Shown: positions 31,287 to 40,433 of the stretch, one piece after another | Position numbering within the stretch: the stretch's first letter is position 1 | Layout: each line of letters starts with the position of its first letter | Origin: Alphaproteobacteria bacterium | Lineage (GTDB): Bacteria; Pseudomonadota; Alphaproteobacteria; Micropepsales; Micropepsaceae | NCBI GenBank assembly: GCA_017307355.1 | Contig: JAFKFG010000012.1 | Span: 124,001-188,000 of the forward strand | DNA length: 64,000 nucleotides | Direction: 5' to 3' | Program-made: the position numbers and the translations under genes | Notes under the pieces: model-generated | The model's input: only the letters and a program-made list of their open reading frames with translations | What the model was told of the DNA's origin: nothing | The model's database searches: none

Positions 31287-32615
31287 TTATTGCCAGCGAT
31301 AGGCCACGGCCAGGCCCAGCACATCCACATCGGATTTGGTCGTACCCAGCAAGGTGCCGCGCAAGGCATTGCCGGGGGCGGTTCCGCTCTGGTCGAGGGT
31401 GCGGGTGTCGTTGAACAGATGGCCGAAGGACAATTTCAGATCCATATCCGGCGTGGCGCGCCAGGTGACGCCCGCCGCGACCCAGGTGCGGTCCGCGTCG
31501 GGAATGCGCGGCGCCAGGGTGGCGGACGGAACCGGCGTCTGGTCCAGGGCCACGCCCAGCCGCAAGGTGAGGTCGTCGCTGGCGGCATATTCGGTGCCCA
31601 GCGACATCATCCAGCTGCTCTTCCAGTTGGTGATCGTCACATCGTTGGGCTGCACCGGATTGCCCGCCACCGCGGTCAGGTTCTTGAAGCTGGACCAGTC
31701 GGTCCAGTCCGCGGTTGCCAGCAAGGTCCAGCGTTCCATGAATTGCTTGCGCAAGCCGAGTCCGAGTTCGGCGGGCGTGGCGAGCTTGGCTTTGGCGCTG
31801 GTGTTCGAGAGCAAGGTGGTGGCGCTCCGGATCGCGGCGCCCAGGCCGAAATTATCGAGTGAGAAGCTCCATGTGCCGCTCAGCGTGTGATGCACGATGG
31901 AGCGGTAGGAAACGCCCAGGGTCCAGCCATCGTCGAGCTCGGCGCGCGCGCCCAGCACATAACCATAACCCCATCCCGATGCGCTGATGGTGGATGAGCC
32001 GTCCATGCCGCCGGGAACAGAACCGGGGATCGAGGACAAGGCGCCCAGGGTGCCGATATCGACGGCGCTGGACAGCGTGCCCTTGGCATATTGCGCCTGC
32101 AGGCCGCCCGCGATGGTGAAGCCCGGCGCCAGGTCATAGGCAACGACCGGCGCGATATTGATGGTGGCGAGTTTGGAGCCCAATGCGTGATAGCGCCCCG
32201 ACCATCCGTCGGGATAGCGGGTGGAAAGGCCCCATGGCACCGAAACCGAAAGTCCCACCGACCAGCGATCGTCCAGGCGCTGGCGGATCGCGATATCGGG
32301 AATGATCGCGTTGCGGATGAAATCGTTGGGCTTTGCATTGCCGCCCGTGGGCGTGCCCGCCGCGGTGAGTGCGGTGGTGTAATTGGCGGACGAGCCCGGC
32401 ATGATCGAAACCGCGCTGAGCGCGAAATCGCCGCCCTGGGTTCCCGCGGCCGCGGCCGGATTATAGGACAGGAACCCGGCATCGCTGGCGGTCGCGGCGG
32501 CGCCGGCATAAGCCTCGCCCATTGCCTCGGTGCTGTGTTCGCGAAGCCCGAAACCCGCCGCAAGGGCAGGGGTTGTGGGCAGAAGACAAAGCAAACCTAA
32601 AATTTGACGACGCAT
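31287..32615 (-). CDS. OmpP1/FadL-family outer membrane transporter
   Basis: 442 aa from ATG 32615 (GGGGG upstream; a longer frame from 32663 lacks a signal peptide). Signal peptide MRRQILGLLCLLPTTPALA, then the mature N-terminus AGFGLREHSTEAMGEAYAGAAATASDAGFLSYNPAA, which carries the NPA motif of the FadL hatch domain, followed by about 14 amphipathic strands and an aromatic C-terminus (AVAYRWQ). FadL proteins carry long-chain fatty acids or other hydrophobic compounds across the outer membrane. Convergent with the sulfolactate-type block, which suggests no direct role in it. Confidence 0.92.
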   Translation of the reverse strand: MRRQILGLLCLLPTTPALAAGFGLREHSTEAMGEAYAGAAATASDAGFLSYNPAAAAGTQGGDFALSAVSIMPGSSANYTTALTAAGTPTGGNAKPNDFIRNAIIPDIAIRQRLDDRWSVGLSVSVPWGLSTRYPDGWSGRYHALGSKLATINIAPVVAYDLAPGFTIAGGLQAQYAKGTLSSAVDIGTLGALSSIPGSVPGGMDGSSTISASGWGYGYVLGARAELDDGWTLGVSYRSIVHHTLSGTWSFSLDNFGLGAAIRSATTLLSNTSAKAKLATPAELGLGLRKQFMERWTLLATADWTDWSSFKNLTAVAGNPVQPNDVTITNWKSSWMMSLGTEYAASDDLTLRLGVALDQTPVPSATLAPRIPDADRTWVAAGVTWRATPDMDLKLSFGHLFNDTRTLDQSGTAPGNALRGTLLGTTKSDVDVLGLAVAYRWQ

Positions 32616-32679
32616 ACTAGACCCCCGGTTGGCCGGTTCGCGGAATACGCCCGCAAATCCCAAGTTTCCGTGCAGGGTA

Positions 32680-32695
32680 TAAAGATTTTGTTAAC
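32680..32695 (+). promoter_or_regulatory. CtrA-like box upstream of the PdhS-like kinase
   Basis: TAAA-N7-TTAAC: one mismatch to the CtrA consensus TTAA-N7-TTAA(C), 84 bp before the kinase start in the divergent gap between the FadL-like gene and the kinase. A second, perfect box lies upstream of the convergent PilZ-like methyltransferase. Confidence 0.4.
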
Positions 32696-32778
32696 GCTAT
32701 CGGCTTGCCAGTTTGTTTACCCACCGCGACCTAGTGTTTTGCCGTGGAGGCCCGGGCTTTTTCCCGTCCAAATGACCC

Positions 32779-34209
32779 ATGAGTGACAGTAGTATGGCGT
32801 CTGACGCGTTGGCCTATTCGCGGATATGGCTGCGTTTCTTCGATCCGGAGACCGAGCGCCGATTCGCGCGTCGCGCGCTGCTCGATTCCATGTTCTTCAT
32901 TCGCACCTATCTGCTTGCGGGTACGGTGCTCTACATTCTGTTCGGTTTCCTGGACGCCAAGGTCAGCGGCGATGCGCTGACCGGGGTCTATATCATCCGC
33001 TATGCGATCTGCTGCCCGATCCTTCTGACCAATTTCGCGCTGTCCTTCACGCGCCATTTCGAGAGGATCGGCCAGTATGTGCTGGCGCTGCAGATGGCCG
33101 CTTCGGGCCTCGGCGTGGTGGCGATGACGGCGATCATGCCGGCGCCGTTCAACAGCAACTATTATGCCGGCGTGATCATGGTGGTGATCTATTGCGGCAG
33201 CTTCATTCGCGTGAATTTCATCACCACCGTGCTGATCTCGCTGATGCTGGTCGCGGCGTATGAACTTTCCGCGGTCGTGCTCAATCCGTTGCCGACGATC
33301 GATTTGATTTCCAACAATTTCTTCCTCTTGATGGCGACCGGCGTCGGCCTGATGTCCAGCTATATCCAGGAGACCCAGACCCGCAAGGGCTATATCGCCC
33401 ACCGGATTATCGAGGAGAAGAACGAGATCGCGAATGTTCTATTGGTGGAAGCCAATAAGGCCAATCATTCCAAGAGCGAATTCCTCGCCAATATGAGCCA
33501 TGAGTTGCGCACGCCGCTGAACGCCATCATCGGCTTCTCGGACATCATGGACAAGGAAACATTCGGGCCGGTGGGGAATGAGCGCTATGCCTCCTATGTG
33601 AAGGACATCGCAGGCAGCGGCCATCATCTGCTTTCCATCATCAACGACATCCTCGACCTCGCCAAGGCGGAAGCCAATAAGCTCAATCTGGACGAGCGCG
33701 AAGTCGATCTGGTCCAGATCGCGGCGGAAAGCATCCGCATGTGCGAACCCAAGGCACAGCAGGCAGGCATCACCGTCGCGCTCAAGCCTTGCGCCGATGA
33801 GATTGTCGTGCGGGCGGACGCCAAGCTGATGATGCAGATCCTGCTCAATCTGGTTTCCAACGCCGTCAAGTTCAGCCACGAAGGGGGCGACGTCGAAGTT
33901 GCGCTGGAACTAGGCGCGGATCGTTCGGTGACGATGGCGGTTCGCGACCACGGCATCGGCATTGCCGCCGCCGATATCGAGCGCGTGCTGAGGCCGTTCG
34001 AGCAGGTGGAGGATTCGCGCACCCGCGCCCATGGCGGCACCGGCCTGGGCCTGCCTTATGCGGTGAAGCTGGCCGAACTGCATGGTGGCGCGCTCTGGAT
34101 CGAAAGCCAGGTCAATGTCGGCACCTCCGTGATGGTGGTGCTGCCGCGCGAACGCTTCATCGCCTTGCGCCAGACGGCCAAGAACGCCGATCTAAAACTC
34201 GCGGTCTGA
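32779..34209 (+). CDS. membrane sensor histidine kinase, DivJ/PleC (PdhS)-like
   Basis: 476 aa. Five to six hydrophobic segments (residues 40-195) form the sensor region, followed by HisKA with His241 in NMSHELRTPLNAIIGFSDIM and an HATPase_c domain (LNLVSNAVKFS, DHGIGI, GGTGLGLPYAVK). After the His the sequence reads FGPVGNERYASYVKDI-SGHHLLSIINDILDLAKAEA, the dimerisation pattern typical of PleC/DivJ/PdhS kinases that act on DivK. Six N-terminal helices also fit DivJ. It is thus a candidate input to the CtrA cell-cycle pathway. It ends 4 bp from the convergent methyltransferase gene. Start could also be ATG 32794. Confidence 0.88.
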   Translation: MSDSSMASDALAYSRIWLRFFDPETERRFARRALLDSMFFIRTYLLAGTVLYILFGFLDAKVSGDALTGVYIIRYAICCPILLTNFALSFTRHFERIGQYVLALQMAASGLGVVAMTAIMPAPFNSNYYAGVIMVVIYCGSFIRVNFITTVLISLMLVAAYELSAVVLNPLPTIDLISNNFFLLMATGVGLMSSYIQETQTRKGYIAHRIIEEKNEIANVLLVEANKANHSKSEFLANMSHELRTPLNAIIGFSDIMDKETFGPVGNERYASYVKDIAGSGHHLLSIINDILDLAKAEANKLNLDEREVDLVQIAAESIRMCEPKAQQAGITVALKPCADEIVVRADAKLMMQILLNLVSNAVKFSHEGGDVEVALELGADRSVTMAVRDHGIGIAAADIERVLRPFEQVEDSRTRAHGGTGLGLPYAVKLAELHGGALWIESQVNVGTSVMVVLPRERFIALRQTAKNADLKLAV

Positions 34210-34213
34210 TCCG

Positions 34214-35668
34214 TCAGGGCTTGCGGATGAAAAGCAGCCGCACGCGGCCGGTCTTTTCGGTTTCCGTCCAGCATTCCTTCGCGTTCAGGCCTTCCGACCA
34301 GCCCAGCATTTCCGCTTCGCCGCGATATTGCAGAGTCCAGTCGGCGATGAATTCCATCGGCCAGAGATTGGAAAGCGCCGTCTCGTTCATGTTGCCGATA
34401 ATCAGAAGGCCGCCGGGCACCAGGGCATCATAGAGCCGGCGCACCAGCATGCGGGCACGGCGGTCGCTGAGATAATCGAGCAGTCCCACCGAATAGATCA
34501 TATCCTGCGGCGGCACCGCCTGCAGGCCGCCATTGGCGCGCAGGATGTCGGTGAAGGAGATGTTCAGGCATTGGACATGGGCGTTGCCCGCCAGCTTGAG
34601 CAGCGGCGGATAGGCACGGTCATAGGCATAGCCCAGCGCCTGGGTTTCCTGATCCACCAGGGTGAATTCGACCTTGCCGGCGCGGGCATGTGGTCCTTCC
34701 AGGAAGGTCTGGATTTCGCGCGCCGGGCCGCTGCCCAGGCTGAGGATGCGGGCCGGCCGATCCTGCCCGTAGGTCCGCACCGTTTCGGCGATCTTGCCGC
34801 GCACCACCTGCATGCGAGTGTCGATGCATTCGGCGACTTCCAGGCCCAGCCGGTGGATCAGCTGCTGATAGACGCTGGAACCGAGCTTCTCCCAGTCATA
34901 GACCTGATTCATGATCTGGAAGTCGCCGGGATATCCAAGCGGCTTGGCATAGGAACGGTCCCAGATCGCGCCCGCCCGCATTTCCGGGGTCAGCACCAGT
35001 TCGGTGAATTCCTTGGTGGCTTCGCGCTCCTCGCGGCTGTTCATAACGCCGCGCACGATGTCGTTGCCCGTCAGCCAGAAGCCGCGCCACTGCTCGATCA
35101 GCCGGCCTTCGCAGGCTTCGAAGGCACCGACATCGTCGAAGGCCTGGGAGAAGCTGTCGGCGAGATGGATGTTCTTGTCGAGCAGGGTGCGATAGGAGCG
35201 CAGCACCCCCAGCACGTCGGCGCAGAAGGCGCGATATTCGCGCGGCACCAGGGCGCTGCGCTCGGCGGAGAGGAAACTGCCATTGGCCGCGATCTGTGCC
35301 TGCACATTGCGGCTGAGGAGGCGGTCGAAGTCGACATAGGAATCGACCAGGCTGAAGGCCAGCTTGGATCCGAACACGGTGCTTTCGGTACGGCAGACCT
35401 TGGCGCGGCCTTCGAAGATCGACAGGCCGGCTTGCTGGAAGATCAAGGGAACGGTTTCGCCCAGGGACAGTTCATCGTCGATCGCCTGTTTGGCGACCAC
35501 GGCAATGCCGGTCAGGCTGATGTCGTGAAGCTGATAGCTGGCAGACTTCACCCGCACCTTGGGCGGGTTGTTGGGAAACAGCTTGCGCGCATCGTAACGG
35601 GTGGGGCGGAACCAGATTTCTTTTCCGCTCGAACCTTTAAGCTCTTCATAGGCAAGCATTGTCTGCAC
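34214..35668 (-). CDS. PilZ-like domain fused to SAM-dependent methyltransferase
   Basis: 484 aa. The N-terminal part (about residues 15-130) resembles a PilZ-type beta domain: RYDARKLFPNNPP, VKSASYQLHDISLTGIAVVAK and a later strand-rich segment; the RxxxR c-di-GMP motif is not clear. A helical linker follows, and from about residue 290 a class I methyltransferase fold appears (RPARILSLGSGPAREIQTFLEG as motif I, FTLVDQETQALGYA as motif II, DMIYSVGLLDYLSDRRA as motif IV). The fusion suggests methylation under control of a nucleotide second messenger; substrate unknown. It is preceded by a perfect TTAA-N7-TTAA box. Confidence 0.72.
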   Translation of the reverse strand: MQTMLAYEELKGSSGKEIWFRPTRYDARKLFPNNPPKVRVKSASYQLHDISLTGIAVVAKQAIDDELSLGETVPLIFQQAGLSIFEGRAKVCRTESTVFGSKLAFSLVDSYVDFDRLLSRNVQAQIAANGSFLSAERSALVPREYRAFCADVLGVLRSYRTLLDKNIHLADSFSQAFDDVGAFEACEGRLIEQWRGFWLTGNDIVRGVMNSREEREATKEFTELVLTPEMRAGAIWDRSYAKPLGYPGDFQIMNQVYDWEKLGSSVYQQLIHRLGLEVAECIDTRMQVVRGKIAETVRTYGQDRPARILSLGSGPAREIQTFLEGPHARAGKVEFTLVDQETQALGYAYDRAYPPLLKLAGNAHVQCLNISFTDILRANGGLQAVPPQDMIYSVGLLDYLSDRRARMLVRRLYDALVPGGLLIIGNMNETALSNLWPMEFIADWTLQYRGEAEMLGWSEGLNAKECWTETEKTGRVRLLFIRKP

Positions 35669-35961
35669 CCAAAATATGGTTTGCGCGAATGCTTCCTCGA
35701 CGCCACCCCGTTTCTGCCGGCGAACCGGCCCATTACCCGGCCTCTGGCGAAGCTTGAGTCGTTTTCGACCGCCCGCTCTAGAGTTAATAAATGGTTAATA
35801 CAGTACAGAAATAGTTAACGTCAAGTTTTTTCAGCGTAATTTGGCGCGATGAACCTGGAAAAGCTTGGTTTACGGGGTCAAATCGTCCGTAGACGGCTGA
35901 TTGCGCCCGGATTGTGACGGGCGTTGAACCGCTTCCCACGCGAAAATTTCCGCACCGACAC
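35669..35961. other. AT-rich regulatory gap, no gene
   Basis: 293 bp between two minus-strand genes. It holds the CtrA-like box (35784-35798) and a third TTAAC half-site at 35815, amid unusually AT-rich sequence for this genome, and then GC-rich sequence with no convincing open frame. Likely the promoter region of the PilZ-like methyltransferase gene plus the 3' end of the FAD-protein gene's transcript. Confidence 0.5.
35784..35798. promoter_or_regulatory. CtrA-type box (TTAA-N7-TTAA)
   Basis: TTAATAAATGGTTAA fits the CtrA consensus TTAA-N7-TTAA exactly, about 115 bp upstream of the PilZ-like methyltransferase start, with a further TTAAC half-site at 35815-35819. CtrA is the alphaproteobacterial cell-cycle and motility regulator; the protein itself is not encoded in this window. 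Confidence 0.6.
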
Positions 35962-37338
35962 TCAATGGCGCCGGTTGACCCGCGCGGCGGCATTCAGAAT
36001 GCCCAAATATTCCATGATCGCGCCCGACATCACCTGGGCCTGATGGGCGATTTCCGGAATGGCGGTGATCTCCCACCAATGGCCGCGCGTCAACGCGCCC
36101 ATCGCCAGCAGCGACGGCTGGGCGATGCCGCTTTTGTCCAGCACGCGGTTCTTGGCATCCACGTCCAGGCCGACACCGGCATCGGTGCCCCGCGCCAATC
36201 GCGAGGCCACCAGATTTTCGATCAGATGGTCGTGGGTCTTTTCCGGATTGGGATTGGGGCCGGTGCAGTTGATGACATGTCCCACCATCAGTTCGCTGAC
36301 ATGGCCGCCGCGCGCGATGGTGGCGACCATGCCGTCTTCCGCCGGCTTCAGGTGCCGGAGCCGGCCCCTGACGATATGGAGATTGTCCGCGAGGCCGCGT
36401 CGCAGATATTCGCCCACGACCGGCGCAAGCCGGTGGCGGTGAATATTCCAGTGCGTGACGCCGTGGCGCAAAAAGCGCCTTTTCTCGTGCGGCGGCAGCG
36501 ACAGCCAGATCTCCGGCCAATGCGGGCGCATCGCGTCCATCAGGCCCTGCCAATGCGCGGACGCCGGCGCGCGTCCCAATCGATCGCGCATGGCCCGCAA
36601 GAGACCCAGAACGGTCGCGGGAAAGGGTTGGGGCAAGGGCGCAGAGGGCGTGGGCGCCACATGCGGCTGGGGCAGGAGACCGTGGCGCGACAGAAGATGG
36701 ATTTTCCCGGCATGCCCGCGATCCCTCAGGCTGATCGCCACATCGATCGCCGTAAGCCCGCTGCCCAGAAGCAGGATATCCTGATCCTTCTCGACCTCAT
36801 GCGTCGCCCAAGGATCGTCCGCGATGCGCGCGCGAAGTTTTTTGGAATGATGGGGCGCGATCGGCGGCGGCAAATCATTTCCCGTCGCCAGGGCCACCAG
36901 ATCGGCATTCACCGCGCCGCCGCCATGCGCCACGATCCAGCCCAGATGCTTTTTCATCAGGCTTTTGACTTCGCTCCGGATGAAGCGGATTTCCAGATCC
37001 GGATTGGCTTTCAGCGTCGTTTCCAGAAGTTCGGACAGATAAGTGCCGTAAAGCGCGCGCGAAACAAAACTGTGCGGCCAGTCCCGCGCCGCGATCCCGC
37101 GCGCGGCCAGCCACGCGACGAATTGATCGGGACGGTTGATGTCGGCGGACATGCGGGCCGCCGGCACGTTCAGCAGATGATTGGGGTTGGCGGTGGAATA
37201 GGCGATGCCGCGCCCGGCCATCTCGTTCCTGCCGATGATGACGATCGAAAGCCCCTGTCCGGCCTGGCGCGCCAACGCGCACACCAGCAATACGGCGCTT
37301 GCGCCGTCACCGCATAAGACGAGAGTTCTGCGACTCAT
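35962..37338 (-). CDS. FAD/NAD(P)-binding oxidoreductase (NAD_binding_9-like)
   Basis: 458 aa from the ATG at 37338, which places the Rossmann strand at the N-terminus (TLVLCGDGASAVLLVCALARQ). Further family marks are NPNHLLNVPAARMS and a second dinucleotide-binding motif ILLLGSGLTAIDVAISLRDRG around residue 185. The end reads LLAMGALTRGHWWEITAIPEIA, as in FAD-dependent proteins of unknown function annotated near siderophore or amino-acid oxidation genes. Electron donor and substrate are unknown. No good Shine-Dalgarno is seen; a longer frame to 37461 exists. Confidence 0.8.
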   Translation of the reverse strand: MSRRTLVLCGDGASAVLLVCALARQAGQGLSIVIIGRNEMAGRGIAYSTANPNHLLNVPAARMSADINRPDQFVAWLAARGIAARDWPHSFVSRALYGTYLSELLETTLKANPDLEIRFIRSEVKSLMKKHLGWIVAHGGGAVNADLVALATGNDLPPPIAPHHSKKLRARIADDPWATHEVEKDQDILLLGSGLTAIDVAISLRDRGHAGKIHLLSRHGLLPQPHVAPTPSAPLPQPFPATVLGLLRAMRDRLGRAPASAHWQGLMDAMRPHWPEIWLSLPPHEKRRFLRHGVTHWNIHRHRLAPVVGEYLRRGLADNLHIVRGRLRHLKPAEDGMVATIARGGHVSELMVGHVINCTGPNPNPEKTHDHLIENLVASRLARGTDAGVGLDVDAKNRVLDKSGIAQPSLLAMGALTRGHWWEITAIPEIAHQAQVMSGAIMEYLGILNAAARVNRRH

Positions 37339-37807
37339 GAAATGCCGCGGGCGTCCGGCAACAAAATCACAAAGGCCACTTCGAAAATTTCCTCCATCGA
37401 CAATCTGAAAGCGGCGTCCACCATGAACCGCGCGTGCAACCGAACTGATTTTTCCCGGCAATGAAGAAATATCACAACGACATCATGTTGCCTTATTTGA
37501 TATTTCTTCGTCGAGATTATTAGGGGAATTTCCGCTCTGTTCTGAACTATCCGGCCCTTACGCCGAATTTACGCGGGCCGTCGATTGGAAAATGTCAGCA
37601 TTTCAGGGTGGTTACATCGCGATAGGACGCACCGGCACTTTTTATATTTTGTTCCATCGATTTTTTGGCTATACGAAATCGTCCTGCCTGCCGGATTGAT
37701 CGGCGGCATATGAGTACGGCGCAATTTTTTAACGCGCCCCAGGCCGAAGCGATCCCAAGGCTCCATGATCCTGAGGATCCCGGCATTTCGCTGAAGGATA
37801 TGTTGCT
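37339..37807. other. long intergenic gap with possible short leader frame
   Basis: About 470 bp between divergent genes, partly AT-rich (for example 37470-37520 and 37635-37680), suited to hold promoters for both. A plus-strand frame opens at ATG 37710 and runs in a different frame into the transglycosylase gene; it is either a short leader peptide or the original start of that gene before a frameshift. No RNA gene or repeat was recognised. Confidence 0.4.
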
Positions 37808-38707
37808 TTGTCCGACGGACAGCCGCTTGTCAGCTCTGCGATCGCGCTCAGCACGCGCGCTCAGGCCGCGCCGGTGCTGTTGCCCGCGCGGAATTTTACC
37901 CGCCTGCTGCTTCTGGGTGGCGTGACTCTGGCCATGATCGCGGCCTTGCATCAAGTCCGCGCGCCGTCTCCGCCCGCGCCGGTGATGGCCGTGGAACGGG
38001 CCGCCGATATGGCAATTCCGGAACCGAAAAAAATTTCCGTCTTCGCGCAGGAACAAGCGATGAGCCCGTCCGCGTTGATGACGCGCTGGGAACCGCTGAT
38101 TCAGGAAGCCTCCCGCAAATTCAAGATTCCCGCGCAATGGATTCGCGCCGTGATGCGCCAGGAAAGCGGCGGCCGCACCATGCTGGCCGAGAATCTTCCC
38201 ATCGTCTCGTCGACCGGCGCGATGGGGATCATGCAGCTGATGCCCGCAACCTATGCCGAGATGGCGGAGCAATACCGGTTGGGCGCCGATCCGCACAATC
38301 CGCGCGACAATATCCAGGCCGGCACCGCTTATCTCAAATGGCTAAAGTCCAAATACGGCTATCCGGCCATGTTCGCGGCTTATAATGACGGGCCGGGCAA
38401 TATCGAGGATCATCTGCATCGCGGGCGCCCGCTTCCGGCGGAGACACGCGGCTATATCGCCCATATCGCAAAGTCGCTGGACGACAAGACGGTCGCCGCC
38501 GATCTCGCCAAAGTGGCCTTGACGCAGCCCGACGGCACCAAAGTGACGGTCGATGCCCATCAGGTGACCGCTGTGCATCCCGCGATCCCCGGCATCTATG
38601 CGGCGAGCGTGAAATCCGTGGTCACGGTCGGAAAACTCAATCGCGGCATCCGCGAAGACGTGATCGAGGCCATCTCGCTGCTCCGCAGTCACGGCGCCAA
38701 GCTCTAG
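37808..38707 (+). CDS. lytic transglycosylase (SLT domain)
   Basis: 299 aa with an N-terminal membrane anchor (about residues 31-48) and an SLT domain (about 98-230). The catalytic Glu is in AVMRQESGGR, followed by STGAMGIMQLMPATYAEMA and MFAAYNDGPGNIEDHL, the canonical transglycosylase motifs. It would cleave peptidoglycan glycan strands in the periplasm, perhaps for insertion of an envelope complex. The start is a TTG with AAGGA upstream; no ATG is available in frame before residue 43. Confidence 0.87.
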   Translation: MSDGQPLVSSAIALSTRAQAAPVLLPARNFTRLLLLGGVTLAMIAALHQVRAPSPPAPVMAVERAADMAIPEPKKISVFAQEQAMSPSALMTRWEPLIQEASRKFKIPAQWIRAVMRQESGGRTMLAENLPIVSSTGAMGIMQLMPATYAEMAEQYRLGADPHNPRDNIQAGTAYLKWLKSKYGYPAMFAAYNDGPGNIEDHLHRGRPLPAETRGYIAHIAKSLDDKTVAADLAKVALTQPDGTKVTVDAHQVTAVHPAIPGIYAASVKSVVTVGKLNRGIREDVIEAISLLRSHGAKL

Positions 38708-38716
38708 TTTGTCGCG

Positions 38717-38748
38717 GTTCCGGACGGAGCCGGTAGCGGCTCCTGGAA
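38717..38748. terminator. hairpin between convergent genes
   Basis: Nested inverted repeat (GTTCC...GGAAC outside, GGAGCC...GGCTCC inside) between the transglycosylase stop and the convergent antiporter stop. It probably ends both transcripts; the T-run is weak. Confidence 0.6.
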
Positions 38749-38753
38749 CTGCT

Positions 38754-40370
38754 TTATCCGACCCGGCTGGCGCCGCTTTCCGCGGCATGGCGGATGCGGC
38801 TTTCATCCAGATCCAGTTCCCGCTCGATGCGCCGCCTTGCGTCGTCGTCCAGCGCGCCTTTCCCGTAAAGATCGGCGATCGCGCTGCGCTCGGCATCGAG
38901 GAATTCCAGTTGCAAGGCGGTGGAGCGGGCAACGGCTTCGCCGCTTTCCAGATCGCGGCAGGCGGCCACGAAATAGGCGCGCCGGTCGCTATGGCGTCGG
39001 CGCAGAATGTCCACGGTTTCGGGCGCCAGGCCCGCGCTCGCCAGCCGGTCCAGCCGCGCCAGCGCCGCATCGATGCCCGCCACCCGCGCCTGAACTTCGC
39101 GTCCTTTGGCGATATCGGCTTCGCGCTTGCCGAGCGCGGTGAGGCCGAGTTTTTGAACCACCCAGGCGAAGGAAAATCCCTGGCCCACCAGCGTGACCAG
39201 GATCACCGCAAAGGTGACCAGGAGGAGCAATCCGCGCTCGGGAAAGGGCGCCGGCCCCGCCATTAGCGGGATCGACAGCGCCGCGGCCAGCGAAACCACG
39301 CCGCGAATGCCGGTGAAGGCGATGGTGAAAGTCTCCTGCCAGGGCGGCGCGGGGTTGTGCCGGCGCCAGCTGGGCCAAAGCCAGCAGGGCAGATACGTGC
39401 CCGTGAAAACCCAGATGAAGCGCACCAGGATCAGGACGGCGGTGACGGAAAGCGCCGCGAGACCCAATCGCGTCCAATCCGCCCCGCCCAGGGAATCGAG
39501 GATCACCCGTGCCTGCAGTCCCGTCAGCAGGAAAATCACGCCTTCGATCAGATAGACCACCAGGTCCCAGACGAAGAAGCCTTGCAGGCGCGTGGCGGGT
39601 GAAATGAAGCGGGGGCCGTTATAGCTGACGAAGAGGCCGGCCGTGACCGCCGCCAGCACGCCGGAGCCGCCCAGGCTTTCCGGCACCCAGAAGGCGGCAT
39701 ACGGCGTCAGCATGGCCAGCACGATTTCCACCCTGGGCTCGTGCGCATGGCGGCGCAGCAGCAGCGCGCCATACCCCACCGCGATGCCCCAGAAGATTTC
39801 GCCGATGACGATGGCGGCGAAGCTGCCCACGGCGAGGCCGGGAGAGAAGGCGCCGCCTTGCACCACGGCGGTGACGGCGAAGCTGAACAGGATCAACGCG
39901 GTCGCATCGTTGACCAGCCCTTCGCCCTCCAGGATGGTGAGGACCCGATTGGGAACGGGAAAGCGCTTGGCGATGGCCATCGGCGCCACCGCGTCCGGCG
40001 GCGCCACGATGGCGCCCAGAACAAAGCCCACCGCCCAGGTCAGGTCCAGAAGATAGCGCGCCACCACCGCGACCGAGGCGGCGGTGAAGAGCACGCAGCC
40101 CACCGCCAACAGCAGGATGGGCCGAAGATGGGCGCGGAAGCCTTTCCAGCTCATGCCGACGCCGGCCGAATAGAGCAGGGGTGGCAGGAGCAGGGTGAGA
40201 ACCAGATCCGGGCGCAATGCGATGCGCGGCACGCCGGGAATGAAGCCGACCCCCAGGCCCACCAGAACCAGGAAAATGGAAGGGGGAAGATTGGTGCGCC
40301 GGGCCGCCACGGCTGCCAATGCGGTCACTGCGACCAGGCCGAAGCCGATGGGAAGCGCGGGCAATATCAC
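38754..40370 (-). CDS. Na+/H+ antiporter, CPA1 (NhaP-like) family
   Basis: 538 aa, about 12 hydrophobic segments up to residue 405 and a soluble tail of about 125 residues rich in charged helices. Characteristic segments include VAPPDAVAPMAIAKRF and EGEGLVNDATALILF (the ion-binding ND pair of CPA1), and IAFTGIRGVVSLAAALS. Function: Na+ or K+/H+ exchange at the inner membrane for pH and salt homeostasis. The GTG start at 40370 lies directly behind the T-run of the cytochrome-gene terminator, and the only Shine-Dalgarno (AAGGGG) is inside the terminator stem. Confidence 0.93.
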   Translation of the reverse strand: MILPALPIGFGLVAVTALAAVAARRTNLPPSIFLVLVGLGVGFIPGVPRIALRPDLVLTLLLPPLLYSAGVGMSWKGFRAHLRPILLLAVGCVLFTAASVAVVARYLLDLTWAVGFVLGAIVAPPDAVAPMAIAKRFPVPNRVLTILEGEGLVNDATALILFSFAVTAVVQGGAFSPGLAVGSFAAIVIGEIFWGIAVGYGALLLRRHAHEPRVEIVLAMLTPYAAFWVPESLGGSGVLAAVTAGLFVSYNGPRFISPATRLQGFFVWDLVVYLIEGVIFLLTGLQARVILDSLGGADWTRLGLAALSVTAVLILVRFIWVFTGTYLPCWLWPSWRRHNPAPPWQETFTIAFTGIRGVVSLAAALSIPLMAGPAPFPERGLLLLVTFAVILVTLVGQGFSFAWVVQKLGLTALGKREADIAKGREVQARVAGIDAALARLDRLASAGLAPETVDILRRRHSDRRAYFVAACRDLESGEAVARSTALQLEFLDAERSAIADLYGKGALDDDARRRIERELDLDESRIRHAAESGASRVG

Positions 40371-40407
40371 AAAAAAACCCCTTCGCGGCCGCGAGGGCCG
40401 GAAGGGG
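40371..40407 (-). terminator. rho-independent terminator that also contains the antiporter Shine-Dalgarno
   Basis: On the minus strand a stem built from CCCCTT...AAGGGG with an inner GGCC/GGCC pair is followed by seven T residues. It lies 26 bp past the cytochrome c stop. The 3' arm (AAGGGG) and T-run immediately precede the GTG of the antiporter gene, so read-through RNA would hide that ribosome-binding site. Confidence 0.87.
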
Positions 40408-40433
40408 AGGTTAGATCAAAATTGCGTCGCGGC

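Noticed and set aside
35815-35819. Third TTAAC as an independent CtrA site
   Set aside because: Only a half-site with no TTAA seven bases away; mentioned with the full box instead.
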